Positions 23,808-32,486 of a DNA stretch of 64,000 nt are shown piece after piece. The notes under the pieces were generated by a model. That model was given only the letters and a program-made list of their open reading frames with translations, was not told where the DNA came from and made no database searches. A program made the translations under genes and the position numbers. Source of the stretch: Streptomyces sp. yr375 (lineage in GTDB: Bacteria; Actinomycetota; Actinomycetes; Streptomycetales; Streptomycetaceae); the NCBI RefSeq assembly GCF_900110755.1, contig NZ_FOFF01000031.1, positions 1 to 64,000 of the forward strand, written 5' to 3'. Numbering within the stretch: the first letter of the stretch is position 1; each line of letters opens with the position of its first letter.

Positions 23808-23874
23808 TAGGGGGCAAACGGTCTGGGGGCGTTGCGGACAGCCGGTGTCCGCATGCCCCGTTAGCTTGCCGTGC

Positions 23875-24993
23875 ATGACGAAGACGACGCCCCCGGCGGC
23901 CCCCGTGCTCGGCGCCCGCGCCCTCAACCGTGCCACCCTCGACCGGCAACTGCTGCTGCGTCCCTCCTCGCTGTCGGCCGGAGCCGCCGTGGCGCACCTG
24001 CTCGGGTTGCAGGCGCAGAACGTCAAGCCGCCGTACTACGCGCTCGCCGCCCGCCTCGACGGCTTCGTACCGCAGGAGCTGTCGACGTTGATGGCCGAGC
24101 GTGCGGTCGTCCGGATCGTCAGTATGCGTTCCACCATCCACACCCACACCGCCGACGACTGCCTGACCCTGCGGCCGTTCGTCCAGCCTGCCCGCGACCG
24201 TGAGCTGACGTACTTCCGCAAGGGGCTCACCGGGGTCGATCTCGACCGGCTCGCCGCCGTCGCCCGGGACCTGGTCGAGGCCGAGCCGCGCACCATGAAG
24301 CAGTTGCGCGAGGCGCTGTCCGCCGAGTGGCCCGACGCCGATCCCCGGTCCCTCGCGGTCGCCGCCCGGTGCGGGCTGCCTCTCGTCCAGGTCACCCCGC
24401 GCGGGCTGTGGGGCCGGAGCGGGCAGGTCGCGCTGACCACCGCCGAGCACTGGCTCGGCCGGCCCGCCGAACCGGCCCCCGCCGCGGACACCGTCGTCCG
24501 GCGCTACCTGGCCGCCTTCGGTCCGGCCTCCGTCAAGGACATGCAGACCTGGGCCGGCCTGACCCGGCTGCGCGAGGCCTTCGAACGCCTCCGCCCGCAC
24601 CTGCTCACCTTCCGCGACGAGCACGGCGTCGAACTCTTCGACCTCCCCGACGCCGTGCGCCCCGACCCCGAGACCCCGGCCCCGCCCCGCTTCCTCCCCG
24701 AGTTCGACAACCTGCTCCTCTCCCACGCCGACCGCACCCGGGTCGTCCCACCCGAGTACTGGGGCCGCAGTTGGCAGGGCAACCAGGCCCACTGCACCCT
24801 CCTCGTCGACGGCTTCCTGGCCGGCCTGTGGAAGCTGGAGAAGGACGCTCTCGTCATCGAGCCCTTCGCCCGCCTCGCCAAGACCCGGCAGGCGGACGTG
24901 ACCCGGGAGGCCGAACGCATGCTGGCCACGATGTATCCACAGCAGCCACGGCATCAGTACGACATCCGCTTCGGTGCCGTCGTGCGCCCCTGA
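23875..24993 (+). CDS. AlkZ-type (HTH_42) DNA glycosylase
   Basis: 372 residues from ATG 23875. The winged-helix family now known as AlkZ/AlkX glycosylases has a catalytic Gln-x-Gln; here it is Q46-A-Q48 in LLGLQAQNVKPPYYAL. Other conserved parts are VRIVSMRSTIHTHTADD, FGPASVKDMQTWAGL and LLSHADRTRVVP, followed by LVDGFLAGLW. Such enzymes unhook interstrand crosslinks or remove bulky alkyl bases and sometimes give self-resistance to antibiotics. No biosynthetic cluster is adjacent, so general repair is likelier. No clear Shine-Dalgarno is seen before the ATG. Confidence 0.85.
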   Translation: MTKTTPPAAPVLGARALNRATLDRQLLLRPSSLSAGAAVAHLLGLQAQNVKPPYYALAARLDGFVPQELSTLMAERAVVRIVSMRSTIHTHTADDCLTLRPFVQPARDRELTYFRKGLTGVDLDRLAAVARDLVEAEPRTMKQLREALSAEWPDADPRSLAVAARCGLPLVQVTPRGLWGRSGQVALTTAEHWLGRPAEPAPAADTVVRRYLAAFGPASVKDMQTWAGLTRLREAFERLRPHLLTFRDEHGVELFDLPDAVRPDPETPAPPRFLPEFDNLLLSHADRTRVVPPEYWGRSWQGNQAHCTLLVDGFLAGLWKLEKDALVIEPFARLAKTRQADVTREAERMLATMYPQQPRHQYDIRFGAVVRP

Positions 24994-25018
24994 AATACCG
25001 CTGCCCCCGACAGCGAGA

Positions 25019-25044
25019 AGCCCCCACCCGTAGAGGTGGGGGCT
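25019..25044. terminator. Hairpin after the AlkZ-type gene
   Basis: AGCCCCCACC pairs with GGTGGGGGCT around a 6-nt loop. Confidence 0.7.
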
Positions 25045-25051
25045 GGATAGA

Positions 25052-25088
25052 GGGCGCTGCGGGCCGCTCGTGGAGGCTCGCAGCGCCC
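25052..25088. terminator. Second hairpin, likely for the protease gene
   Basis: GGGCGCTGCG pairs with CGCAGCGCCC around a 17-nt loop, between convergent genes. Confidence 0.65.
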
Positions 25089-25128
25089 CCTGGTATGTCC
25101 CTGAGGGGTGCTCAGGAAGTCTTGGGGG

Positions 25129-25920
25129 CTAGGAGTTGACCTGCGCGGTCACCAGGCTGGAGAAGGTGGTCAGCCGGGTGTAGACACCCGGGAAACCGGC
25201 CTGCGCGCAGCCTTCGCCCCAAGAAGTGATCCCTGCCAGGACGCCCCCGATGAGCAGGGGACCGCCGCTGTCGCCCTGGCAGGTGTCTGTGCCACCGGAC
25301 GTGAATCCGGCGCAAACCATGTCGGTCTGGACGAAGTCCGAACCGTAGGAGCTCTTGCAGCTCGCGTCGGACACGATCGGGACGGTCGCGGTCCGGAGCT
25401 GGTTGGAGGAGCTGCCGCTCTCCGAGGTGGCGCCCCAGCCGAGGATGCGGGCGGTGGTGCCGGCCGCGTAGACGCTGGTCTGGGACGAGGAGACGTACGA
25501 CGCCGTGGTGTACGGCATCGAGGTCGAGAGGGTCAGGACGGCCAGGTCGTCACCCTTGGTGGCGGTCGTGTAGTCCGGGTTGACCCAGATCTTGCTGACC
25601 CGGGCGACCGTGCCGTTGGTGCCGCTGAGGCTGGTGCGGCCACCGATGACGCGCACGCCGCTCGCGGTCTCGTCGACCATGCAGTGGGCGGCCGTGACCA
25701 CCTTGGTCGGCGAGACGAGGGTGCCGCCGCAGAACTGGTTCTGCGAGGCGTCCGTGATCTGCATCATGAACGGGTACGTGGTCGTGGTGGTCGTCGTGCC
25801 ACCGACGATCGGCTGCGGCGCTGCGACAGCGGTGGGGGCGCTGAGCAGAGTGGTCGCTGCCGCGGCGGCGGTCGCCACCACTACGGCGGCGGTCTTCTTG
25901 GCACGGTTGAGCCCGAACAT
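25129..25920 (-). CDS. Secreted trypsin-like serine protease (S1A)
   Basis: 263 residues from ATG 25920, GGAG upstream. A Sec signal peptide (MFGLNRAKK, then an Ala/Val-rich core to about AVAA, residue 34) and a very short propeptide lead to the mature start IVGGTTTTTTTYPFM. The triad is His in TAAHC, Asp in DDLAVL and Ser in CQGDSGGPL. The Asp six residues before that Ser (DTCQGDS) is the trypsin S1 Asp, so cleavage after Lys/Arg is expected. Six Cys are placed for disulfides. It is close to Streptomyces griseus trypsin and probably scavenges protein outside the cell. Confidence 0.93.
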   Translation of the reverse strand: MFGLNRAKKTAAVVVATAAAAATTLLSAPTAVAAPQPIVGGTTTTTTTYPFMMQITDASQNQFCGGTLVSPTKVVTAAHCMVDETASGVRVIGGRTSLSGTNGTVARVSKIWVNPDYTTATKGDDLAVLTLSTSMPYTTASYVSSSQTSVYAAGTTARILGWGATSESGSSSNQLRTATVPIVSDASCKSSYGSDFVQTDMVCAGFTSGGTDTCQGDSGGPLLIGGVLAGITSWGEGCAQAGFPGVYTRLTTFSSLVTAQVNS

Positions 25921-26027
25921 GAGTCTCCTTGCAACGGGATTGCCGGTGGGGGGTCGCGCGGGTGTGGGGGTGAGCACGGAGGTCGCGGGACCGACCCCCG
26001 TGTGCCCGGGCGAGCGGCACATCCCTT

Positions 26028-26056
26028 ACGCTAGGCCCGCTCCCTGCTCCCCCCAA
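26028..26056 (-). promoter_or_regulatory. Promoter of the trypsin gene
   Basis: Minus strand -35 TTGGGG (26051-26056) and -10 TAGCGT (26028-26033) with 17-bp spacing. The rest of 25921-26271 holds no gene; short repeats of GTCAGGGG occur at 26157-26175. Confidence 0.6.
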
Positions 26057-26271
26057 TGAGGGAACCCCCTAAGGGAGTTGGGGAAGGGAAAACCCTCGGT
26101 CCCTTCAGGGAACCCACAGGCGCCGCCGACCGTCCACGCAGGGAGGCCAGGGGACCGTCAGGGGAGAGTCAGGGGAATCCAGCAGAACCCGCCAAGGGTG
26201 CGTAGCCCCTGAGATGGTCCCCGAGGCGACCCGCGAGGCATCCCCTGACGGGGAGTTAACCCGCGGATTCC

Positions 26272-29103
26272 TCACTTCGCGTGACGTCCCGCCGCCAGTC
26301 GGACGATGTCCACCCGCGAGCGGATCCCCAGCTTGCGGTAGACCCGGGTCAGGGTCGCCTCGACCGTCTTGACGCTGATGAACAGCCGCGCGGCGATCTC
26401 CCGGTTGGTCGCGCCCTCCATGACGAGCGCGGCGACCTGACGTTCCATCGAGGCCAGGCCTTCGAGGGCGTCGGAGGACGCGGCCGCCAGCGGGGCGACG
26501 GCGGCCGGCTGCGCCTGACCCTCCGCCGCGGCCAGGTCCACCTGCCGCAGCCAGGGCAGCGCCCGGCACCGCCGAAACAGCCGCGCCGCCTCGTCGTACG
26601 ACGTCGGACCCGCGCCCGCCCCCGGCCGCAGGGTGCGCAGCCGGGCCAGCGCGAACGCCGCCCGCGCCTCCTCCAGGCCGTAGCCCAGCTTGGCGAGCCG
26701 GTCCTGCACGGACGTCAGCCGGGACAGCGCCGCCTCGTGGTCGCCGAGCGCCGCCCGCACCATCGCCTCCGACCGGTCGAGCACGGCGAGCACGCTCTCC
26801 CGGCCCAGCCGCAGCGCGTGCTCGCGCGTCACGTCGATGACGTCCTGCGCCTCGCCCGGCTCGCCGACCCGCACCAGCGCCTCGGCGAGGTCGCCCTGCC
26901 AGCGGCCGCGCGCCGGGTCGGTGATGCCCAGGCCCTGTTCCAACTCCCGCACCCGGCGCAGCGAGCCGACCGCGCCCGCCGCGTCCCCGGCCACCAACTG
27001 GGCGTGGCCGAGGGCGGCCAGGGCACGGGAGACGTACATCTGGTCGCCGTCCTCCTCGGCGTGCTCCGCCGCCTCCCGGGCCAGCGCCAGCGCCCGGTCG
27101 ACGTCACCGCCGGAGGCCTCGGCGAGGGAGGCGAGCATCGCGGACGCGCCCAGGCCGATGCCCGAGTCGCGGGCCAGCCGCAGGCTCTCGCGGGCCAGGT
27201 CGAGGGCGCGCCCGCAGTGCCCGGAGCGCAGTTCGGTCTCGGCGAGGAAGCGCTGGAAGTGCACCTCGCTCTCGACCATGCCGCGCCGGCGCACCTCGCG
27301 CAGCAGCGCGGTGATGGTCGAGCGGGCCTCGGGCAACTGGTCGCTCATCAGCAGCCAGCGGAAGCGGGCCGCGCCGACGCCGTTGTGATGGCAGGCCACG
27401 TAGGGGTCCTGAGGTTCCTTCAGGGCGCGCTTGATGGTCTGGGGGGCGTTCGGATGGCCCATCAGGGTCTCGGTGGACGACTGGAAGGACAGGGCCATCA
27501 GCTCGGTGCGCCGGTCGCCGCCGCGCGCGGCCAGCTCCGCCGTGTGCGCGGCCTCCTGGCGGGCCTCGGCGAAGTCGCCCTCGACGATCAGCTTGCGCCA
27601 GGCCAGCCGGTAGTGGACCAGGGCGAGCAGCCGCGGATCGTCGCCGGCGTCGGCCAGGGCCTGCGGGAAGACGGCGTCGACCTCGCCGAGGGACTGCCCG
27701 GCGGCCTCGATGACCACCTCCCAGGCGCGGATCCGTTCGGCGGGCACGGTGGCCCGGGTCAGCACCTCGCGCGCGATGTCCCGGGCGAGGTCCACCTCAC
27801 CGGCGGTGATCGCGTCCTCGGCGGCCTGGAGCCGGCGGTCGTCGGGCGCGGGTGTGCCGTCCGGCGGGGTGTGCCGGGCGGCGAGCAGCCCGAGCGAGGC
27901 GGCGACCGAGGGTGCGCCCCGGTCGCGGGCGAGCGCCGCCGCCTCGGCGAGCCGGGCCGCCACCTCCGGGTCGGTGCCGGTGGTGGCGAGGGCGAGGTTG
28001 CGGGCCCGCTCGATCGGGTCGGAGGCGGCCGTGGACAGCGCCGCGTGTACGGCCCGGCGCTCCTGCGCGGGTGCCTCCGCGTACAGCGCGGCGGAGATCA
28101 GCGGATGCGCGAACCGTACGGCCGGCCCTTCCGGCTCCGTCGCCAGCAGGCCGAGCGCGGCGGCCTGCGCGGTCTCGGCCTCGGCGTTCTCCCGGCCGGC
28201 CGCGTGCAGCAGGGCCAGGGTGGGGCGGGCGCCGGCGCTGGCCACGAGCAGGGTGCGGCGGGCCTCGTCGGAGAGCATGTCGAGGCGGCTGAGCACCAGG
28301 GCGCGCAGCGAGGTCGGCACCGGCAGGGGTTCGCCGGGGCGCGGCGGGGTCGGGCTCTCGCCCAGGGCGCGGCCCAGTTCCAGGGCGAACAGGGGGTTGC
28401 CGCCGCTGGTGCGGTGGATCTCGCGCATCGTCGAGCGGGGCAGGTCGGTGTAGCCGCGGTGGTCGAGCAGCGCGGAGACCTGGGCACGGGAGAGCGGGTT
28501 GAGGCGGACGGCGAGGGTGTCGGGCGGGGACGCGCGTAGATGACGGTCGTACTCCTGCCCCTCGGTGCGCACCGCGCACAGCAACTGGACCGGTGTGTCG
28601 CCCAGACGGCGGGCGGCGAAGCCGAGGAGTTCGGCGCTGGCGGAGTCCAGCCACTGGAGGTCGTCGGCGACGAGCAGGACGGGGCCGGTGGCGGCGAGGG
28701 CGCGCAGGGCGGACAGCACGGCCAGCCGCAGGGCGAGGCCGTCGCGTTGCAGAGTCGATTCGCCACGGCCGGTGAGCGCCGATTCCAGGGCGGTGCGCTG
28801 GGCGGCCGGCAGCTTGTCCGAGATTTCGTCAAGGACCAGGCCGAAGAGATCGGCCAGGGCCAGGAAGGGGAGGTGGGATTCGGACTCGGTCGCCGAGCAG
28901 CGCAGGACGGTGCGCGCCGACTCGCCGTAATCCGCGGCCAATGCCCGCAGCACGGTCGACTTTCCTATTCCGGCAGGCCCGTGCAGCAGCACACTGCCGC
29001 CGCGCGTCAACTGCTCACGGGCGGCCGTGAACAGCTCCTCCCTGCCGATGACCTGGTCGGAACGGCATCTGGCAGGCTCCTTGAAGTCCCGTCGCACGGT
29101 CAC
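26272..29103 (-). CDS. LAL-type LuxR transcriptional regulator with AAA ATPase
   Basis: 943 residues from GTG 29103 (AAGGGAGC upstream). The N-terminal ATPase domain carries Walker A LLHGPAGIGKST and Walker B LLVADDLQWLDSASAE. A long TPR-like helical middle (about 400-850) is rich in ALALAREA-type repeats. The C-terminal LuxR HTH (about 880-940) reads MERQVAALVMEGATNREIAA then LFISVKTVEATLTRVYRKLG. LAL regulators use ATP and an effector to activate sugar or secondary-metabolite genes. The neighbours give no clear target. The upstream extension to 29385 lacks coding character. Confidence 0.9.
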   Translation of the reverse strand: MTVRRDFKEPARCRSDQVIGREELFTAAREQLTRGGSVLLHGPAGIGKSTVLRALAADYGESARTVLRCSATESESHLPFLALADLFGLVLDEISDKLPAAQRTALESALTGRGESTLQRDGLALRLAVLSALRALAATGPVLLVADDLQWLDSASAELLGFAARRLGDTPVQLLCAVRTEGQEYDRHLRASPPDTLAVRLNPLSRAQVSALLDHRGYTDLPRSTMREIHRTSGGNPLFALELGRALGESPTPPRPGEPLPVPTSLRALVLSRLDMLSDEARRTLLVASAGARPTLALLHAAGRENAEAETAQAAALGLLATEPEGPAVRFAHPLISAALYAEAPAQERRAVHAALSTAASDPIERARNLALATTGTDPEVAARLAEAAALARDRGAPSVAASLGLLAARHTPPDGTPAPDDRRLQAAEDAITAGEVDLARDIAREVLTRATVPAERIRAWEVVIEAAGQSLGEVDAVFPQALADAGDDPRLLALVHYRLAWRKLIVEGDFAEARQEAAHTAELAARGGDRRTELMALSFQSSTETLMGHPNAPQTIKRALKEPQDPYVACHHNGVGAARFRWLLMSDQLPEARSTITALLREVRRRGMVESEVHFQRFLAETELRSGHCGRALDLARESLRLARDSGIGLGASAMLASLAEASGGDVDRALALAREAAEHAEEDGDQMYVSRALAALGHAQLVAGDAAGAVGSLRRVRELEQGLGITDPARGRWQGDLAEALVRVGEPGEAQDVIDVTREHALRLGRESVLAVLDRSEAMVRAALGDHEAALSRLTSVQDRLAKLGYGLEEARAAFALARLRTLRPGAGAGPTSYDEAARLFRRCRALPWLRQVDLAAAEGQAQPAAVAPLAAASSDALEGLASMERQVAALVMEGATNREIAARLFISVKTVEATLTRVYRKLGIRSRVDIVRLAAGRHAK

Positions 29104-29772
29104 CGCTCCCTTCCGAGTGTCGTGTCCGGGCCAAATTCTAGGCAACGTCTCTTTGAAATTCGGAGGCACGGCGTGGTGAGGGATATAACAACGTGACGCA
29201 TAGGGAAATTCAGGTTGACGATGAGTGAATGGTCTCTTGTCGTGTGGGACCTCCCTGGCTGGATGTGATCGCTGCTTGCGGGCATCCTGCACCGTCCGCG
29301 CTACGCCCGTGTTGCACACCCCCGCCCAAACGCGCCGCACCCCTCCCACCGACCCGCCTGCCACCCCTCCCACCCAGCCCCTCACGGGGCCCTCGCCGAG
29401 TTTTCGCGACTCTCCTGCCGAGCCGCTTGCTGGGCCCGGCCGAGCCCGTCGCCGGCCCCTGCGTAGCCCTTCAAGGGGGCCTGCCGAGCGATTCGCGGTC
29501 CTCCTGTCGGGCTGCTTGCCGGCCCCTGCCTGGTCCCTTCTCGCCTTCCTGGCTTGCCCTTCGTGGGCTGCCGAGCCCTTCGCGGCCCTCCCGTCGAGCC
29601 CTTGCCTGGTCCCTTGCCGCCCTGCTGCCTTGCCCCTCGTGGGGGCCTTGCCGAGCCCCCTCGCCCACCTCCTCCCTAGTTGCCTGGCGGCCCCCGTCGA
29701 GTCCTCGGGCCTCCCGTGTGGCCCCTCGCCGGGCTTCCGCCCGGCGTCTCGTCGGACCCCGCCAATTCCTCC
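29104..29772. other. Non-coding spacer, strongly A-poor and pyrimidine-rich
   Basis: No frame on either strand has convincing coding character. From 29401 to 29760 the plus strand has only about 15 A in 360 bases, with many short variants of CTTGCC, GCCGAGCCC and CCTGGTCCCTT, like a degenerate tandem repeat. The first 180 bp (to about 29230) are more AT-rich and probably hold the promoter of the LAL gene. Confidence 0.55.
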
Positions 29773-30621
29773 CTACGGCAGCAGGCCCGCTCTGCGGGCT
29801 GCGGCCACCGCCTCTCCTCGGGTGTGGGCGCCCAGTCTGCGCATTGCTGATCTGAGGTAGCCCTTGACGGTTTCCGGGCGTAGGCCCAGCCGCTCGGCTG
29901 CCGCCGCGTTCGTCGCGCCTGCCGCCACGCATGCCAGTACGTCCAGTTCGCGCGCGGCGAGTGTGACCCGTTGATCGCCGGTGTCGGACGTGAGCAGGCC
30001 GCAGGCGTCGAGGAGTTCGGCGCGCAGGGCCGGGTCGGTGATCCGGGGGGCCAGGGCGCGCAGGGCCGTGTGCGCCTCGCGCACCTGCTCCCAGTGGGCC
30101 GCCGTACCGGCCCCGCCGCTCGCCGCGCCCGGCCGGGCCGCCGCCGCCAGCAACAGGTCGCCGACCTCGTCCCCGACCACGAGCGCCTGCTCCATGTCCC
30201 GCGCCACCTGCACGGCCGCCGTCAGCGTGCGGTCGCCCAGCGGCTGCGCCGTACGCAGCGCGCCGTACAGCACCCCGCGCACCCGGCGTCGTACGACCAC
30301 CGGGATCGCCACCACCGAGCGCAGGCCCTCCTCGGCGACGGCCGCGTCGTACTCGTGGCTGATCTGCCGGGAGAGGGAGTAGTCGACCACGGCGCACGGG
30401 CGGGCCAGCGCGACCGCCTTGCCGCCGAGGCCGTTGCCCGGGGGCACCGCGAGCCGACGCAGCGCGAGACCGGTCCCGCCGCTGAACTCGCTGATCCGCA
30501 TCCGCTGCCGCCCCGGCTCCACCAGGCCGCCGAAGGCGACCGGCAGCCCCGTCGCGCGCCGCAGTCGCGCCAGCGCACCGCGCATCTCCATCGCTTCGGC
30601 CGAGTCTGCCGTCACGTTCAC
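29773..30621 (-). CDS. GAF-LuxR transcriptional regulator
   Basis: 282 residues from GTG 30621, with GGGCGAGG as ribosome site. The first 190 residues form a GAF-like sensor (LALRRLAVPPGNGLGGKAVA, ISHEYDAAVAEEGLRSVVAI, RRVRGVLYGALR). The last 60 are a LuxR HTH (LAARELDVLACVAAGATNAA then AERLGLRPETVKGYLRSAMR). It is divergent from the acyl-CoA ligase operon at 30804 and is its natural candidate regulator; such pairs often control aromatic or fatty acid activation. Ligand unknown. Confidence 0.85.
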   Translation of the reverse strand: MNVTADSAEAMEMRGALARLRRATGLPVAFGGLVEPGRQRMRISEFSGGTGLALRRLAVPPGNGLGGKAVALARPCAVVDYSLSRQISHEYDAAVAEEGLRSVVAIPVVVRRRVRGVLYGALRTAQPLGDRTLTAAVQVARDMEQALVVGDEVGDLLLAAAARPGAASGGAGTAAHWEQVREAHTALRALAPRITDPALRAELLDACGLLTSDTGDQRVTLAARELDVLACVAAGATNAAAAERLGLRPETVKGYLRSAMRRLGAHTRGEAVAAARRAGLLP

Positions 30622-30803
30622 GCCTCGCCCTTTCCGTGCGGCGGGTGCCGCACACCCCCGTTCGGGGGTAGTGAGACCTGCATCACGGATTACACGATGG
30701 CAGAGAGCCGCCCGGCAATGGTCCGGCACCACGGGAGTGAACCTCGGGGCGCATCCGCCGGGCGCGCCCCGGCGGTGGACGACCGCGAACGCGAGGAGGA
30801 CAG

Positions 30804-32486
30804 ATGACGACGGCGACGACGACAGCGACGCAGCTTTTCCGCACGGCCCGGGACTTCCTGTTGGCACACCGGGAGGACTACCCGACCGCCTACGAGCGTT
30901 TCGAGTGGCCCCGCCCGGAGCACTTCAACTGGGCCCTCGACTGGTTCGACGTCATCGCCGACGGCAACGACCGCACCGCCCTGCACATCGTCGAGGAGGA
31001 CGGCTCCGAGACCCGCCTCACCTTCGCCGAGCTGTCCGAGCGCTCCGACCGCGTCGCGAACTGGCTGCGCGGGCGCGGGGTCGCCGCCGAGGACCGGATC
31101 CTCGTCATGCTCGGCAACCAGGCCGAGCTGTGGGAGATCGCGCTCGCCGCGATGAAACTGCGCGCCGTCGTCATCCCGGCCACCCCGCTGCTCGGCCCCG
31201 CCGACCTCACCGACCGCGTCGAACGCGGCCGGGTCCGGCACGTCCTCACCCGGTCCGCGGACACCGGCAAGTTCGACGAGGTCCCGGGCCGCTTCACCCG
31301 CATCGCGGTCGGCGGCGCCCCCGAGGGCTGGCAGCCGTACGAGGACGCGTACACCGCCCCGGCCGGCTTCACCCCCGACGGCCCCACCCTCGCCGACGAC
31401 CCGCTGATGCTCTACTTCACCTCCGGCACCACCGCCCGCCCCAAGCTCGTCGAGCACACCCACACGTCGTATCCGATCGGGCACCTCTCGACGATGTACT
31501 GGATCGGGCTGCGCCCCGGCGACGTGCACCTCAACATCTCCTCGCCCGGCTGGGCCAAGCACGCCTGGTCCAACCTCTTCGCGCCGTGGAACGCCGAGGC
31601 GACCGTCTTCATCCACAACTACACCCGCTTCGACGCGGCCCGGCTCATGACCGAGATGGACCGGGCGGGCGTGACGACCTTCTGCGCCCCGCCCACCGTC
31701 TGGCGCATGCTCATCCAGGCCGACCTGACCCAACTGCGCACCCCGCCCCGCGAGGCCGTGGCCGCGGGCGAGCCCCTCAACCCCGAGGTCATCGAGCAGG
31801 TGCGGCGCGCCTGGGGACTGACCGTACGGGACGGCTTCGGCCAGACCGAGACGGCCGTGCAGATCGCCAACAGCCCCGGCCAGGAACTGAAGACCGGCTC
31901 GATGGGCCGACCCAGCCCCGGCTACCGGGTGGAGCTCCTCGACCCGGTGTCCGGCGCGCCGGGCGCGCGGGAGGGCGAGATCGCGCTCGACCTGTCGGTC
32001 CGCCCGGTCGGCCTGATGACCGGCTACCACAGCGACCCCGACCGTACGGCGGAGGCGATGGCCGGTGGCTACTACCGCACCGGCGACATCGGCAGCCGCG
32101 ACGAGAACGGGTACCTCACCTACGTCGGGCGGGCGGACGACGTCTTCAAGGCCTCCGACTACAAGATCAGCCCGTTCGAGCTGGAGAGCGCGCTGCTGGA
32201 GCACGAGGCGGTCGCCGAGGCGGCCGTCGTCCCCGCCCCGGACGAACTGCGCCTCGCCGTGCCCAAGGCGTACGTCGTCCTCGCGGCGGGCTGGGAGCCG
32301 GGCCCCGACACCGCGAAGGTGCTGTTCGAGCACTCCCGCCAGGTCCTCGCCCCCTACAAGCGGGTCCGCCGCCTGGAGTTCGCGCCGCTGCCCAAGACCG
32401 TCAGCGGCAAGATCCGCCGCATCGAGCTGCGCGAGGCGACGGCGGCGGGCTCGGCGGACGAGTACCGGGAGGAGGACTTCCGGTGA
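30804..32486 (+). CDS. AMP-binding acyl/aryl-CoA ligase (MACS type)
   Basis: 560 residues from ATG 30804, GAGGAGGA upstream. Adenylation motifs: YFTSGTTARPKLVEHTH (P-loop), RDGFGQTETAVQ, YYRTGDIGSRDENGYLTYVG, and the catalytic Lys in KTVSGKIRRIEL. The N-terminal ARDFLLAHREDYPTAYERFE is typical of acetyl-CoA synthetase-like or medium-chain acyl-CoA ligases. It forms acyl-AMP and then acyl-CoA; the substrate may be a medium-chain or aromatic acid. Its stop overlaps the GTG of the next ligase (GTGA). Confidence 0.88.
   Translation: MTTATTTATQLFRTARDFLLAHREDYPTAYERFEWPRPEHFNWALDWFDVIADGNDRTALHIVEEDGSETRLTFAELSERSDRVANWLRGRGVAAEDRILVMLGNQAELWEIALAAMKLRAVVIPATPLLGPADLTDRVERGRVRHVLTRSADTGKFDEVPGRFTRIAVGGAPEGWQPYEDAYTAPAGFTPDGPTLADDPLMLYFTSGTTARPKLVEHTHTSYPIGHLSTMYWIGLRPGDVHLNISSPGWAKHAWSNLFAPWNAEATVFIHNYTRFDAARLMTEMDRAGVTTFCAPPTVWRMLIQADLTQLRTPPREAVAAGEPLNPEVIEQVRRAWGLTVRDGFGQTETAVQIANSPGQELKTGSMGRPSPGYRVELLDPVSGAPGAREGEIALDLSVRPVGLMTGYHSDPDRTAEAMAGGYYRTGDIGSRDENGYLTYVGRADDVFKASDYKISPFELESALLEHEAVAEAAVVPAPDELRLAVPKAYVVLAAGWEPGPDTAKVLFEHSRQVLAPYKRVRRLEFAPLPKTVSGKIRRIELREATAAGSADEYREEDFR

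Noticed and set aside
26157-26175. GTCAGGGG repeats 11 bp apart near the trypsin gene as another CGTCAR operator
   Set aside because: Only one pair with weak half-sites, no second pair at 21 bp, and it lies on the opposite strand to the nearby promoter.
29229-29855. Two overlapping Pro/Arg/Cys-rich frames as genes
   Set aside because: Low-complexity translation of the A-poor spacer, no ribosome site, overlaps the end of the GAF-LuxR gene.
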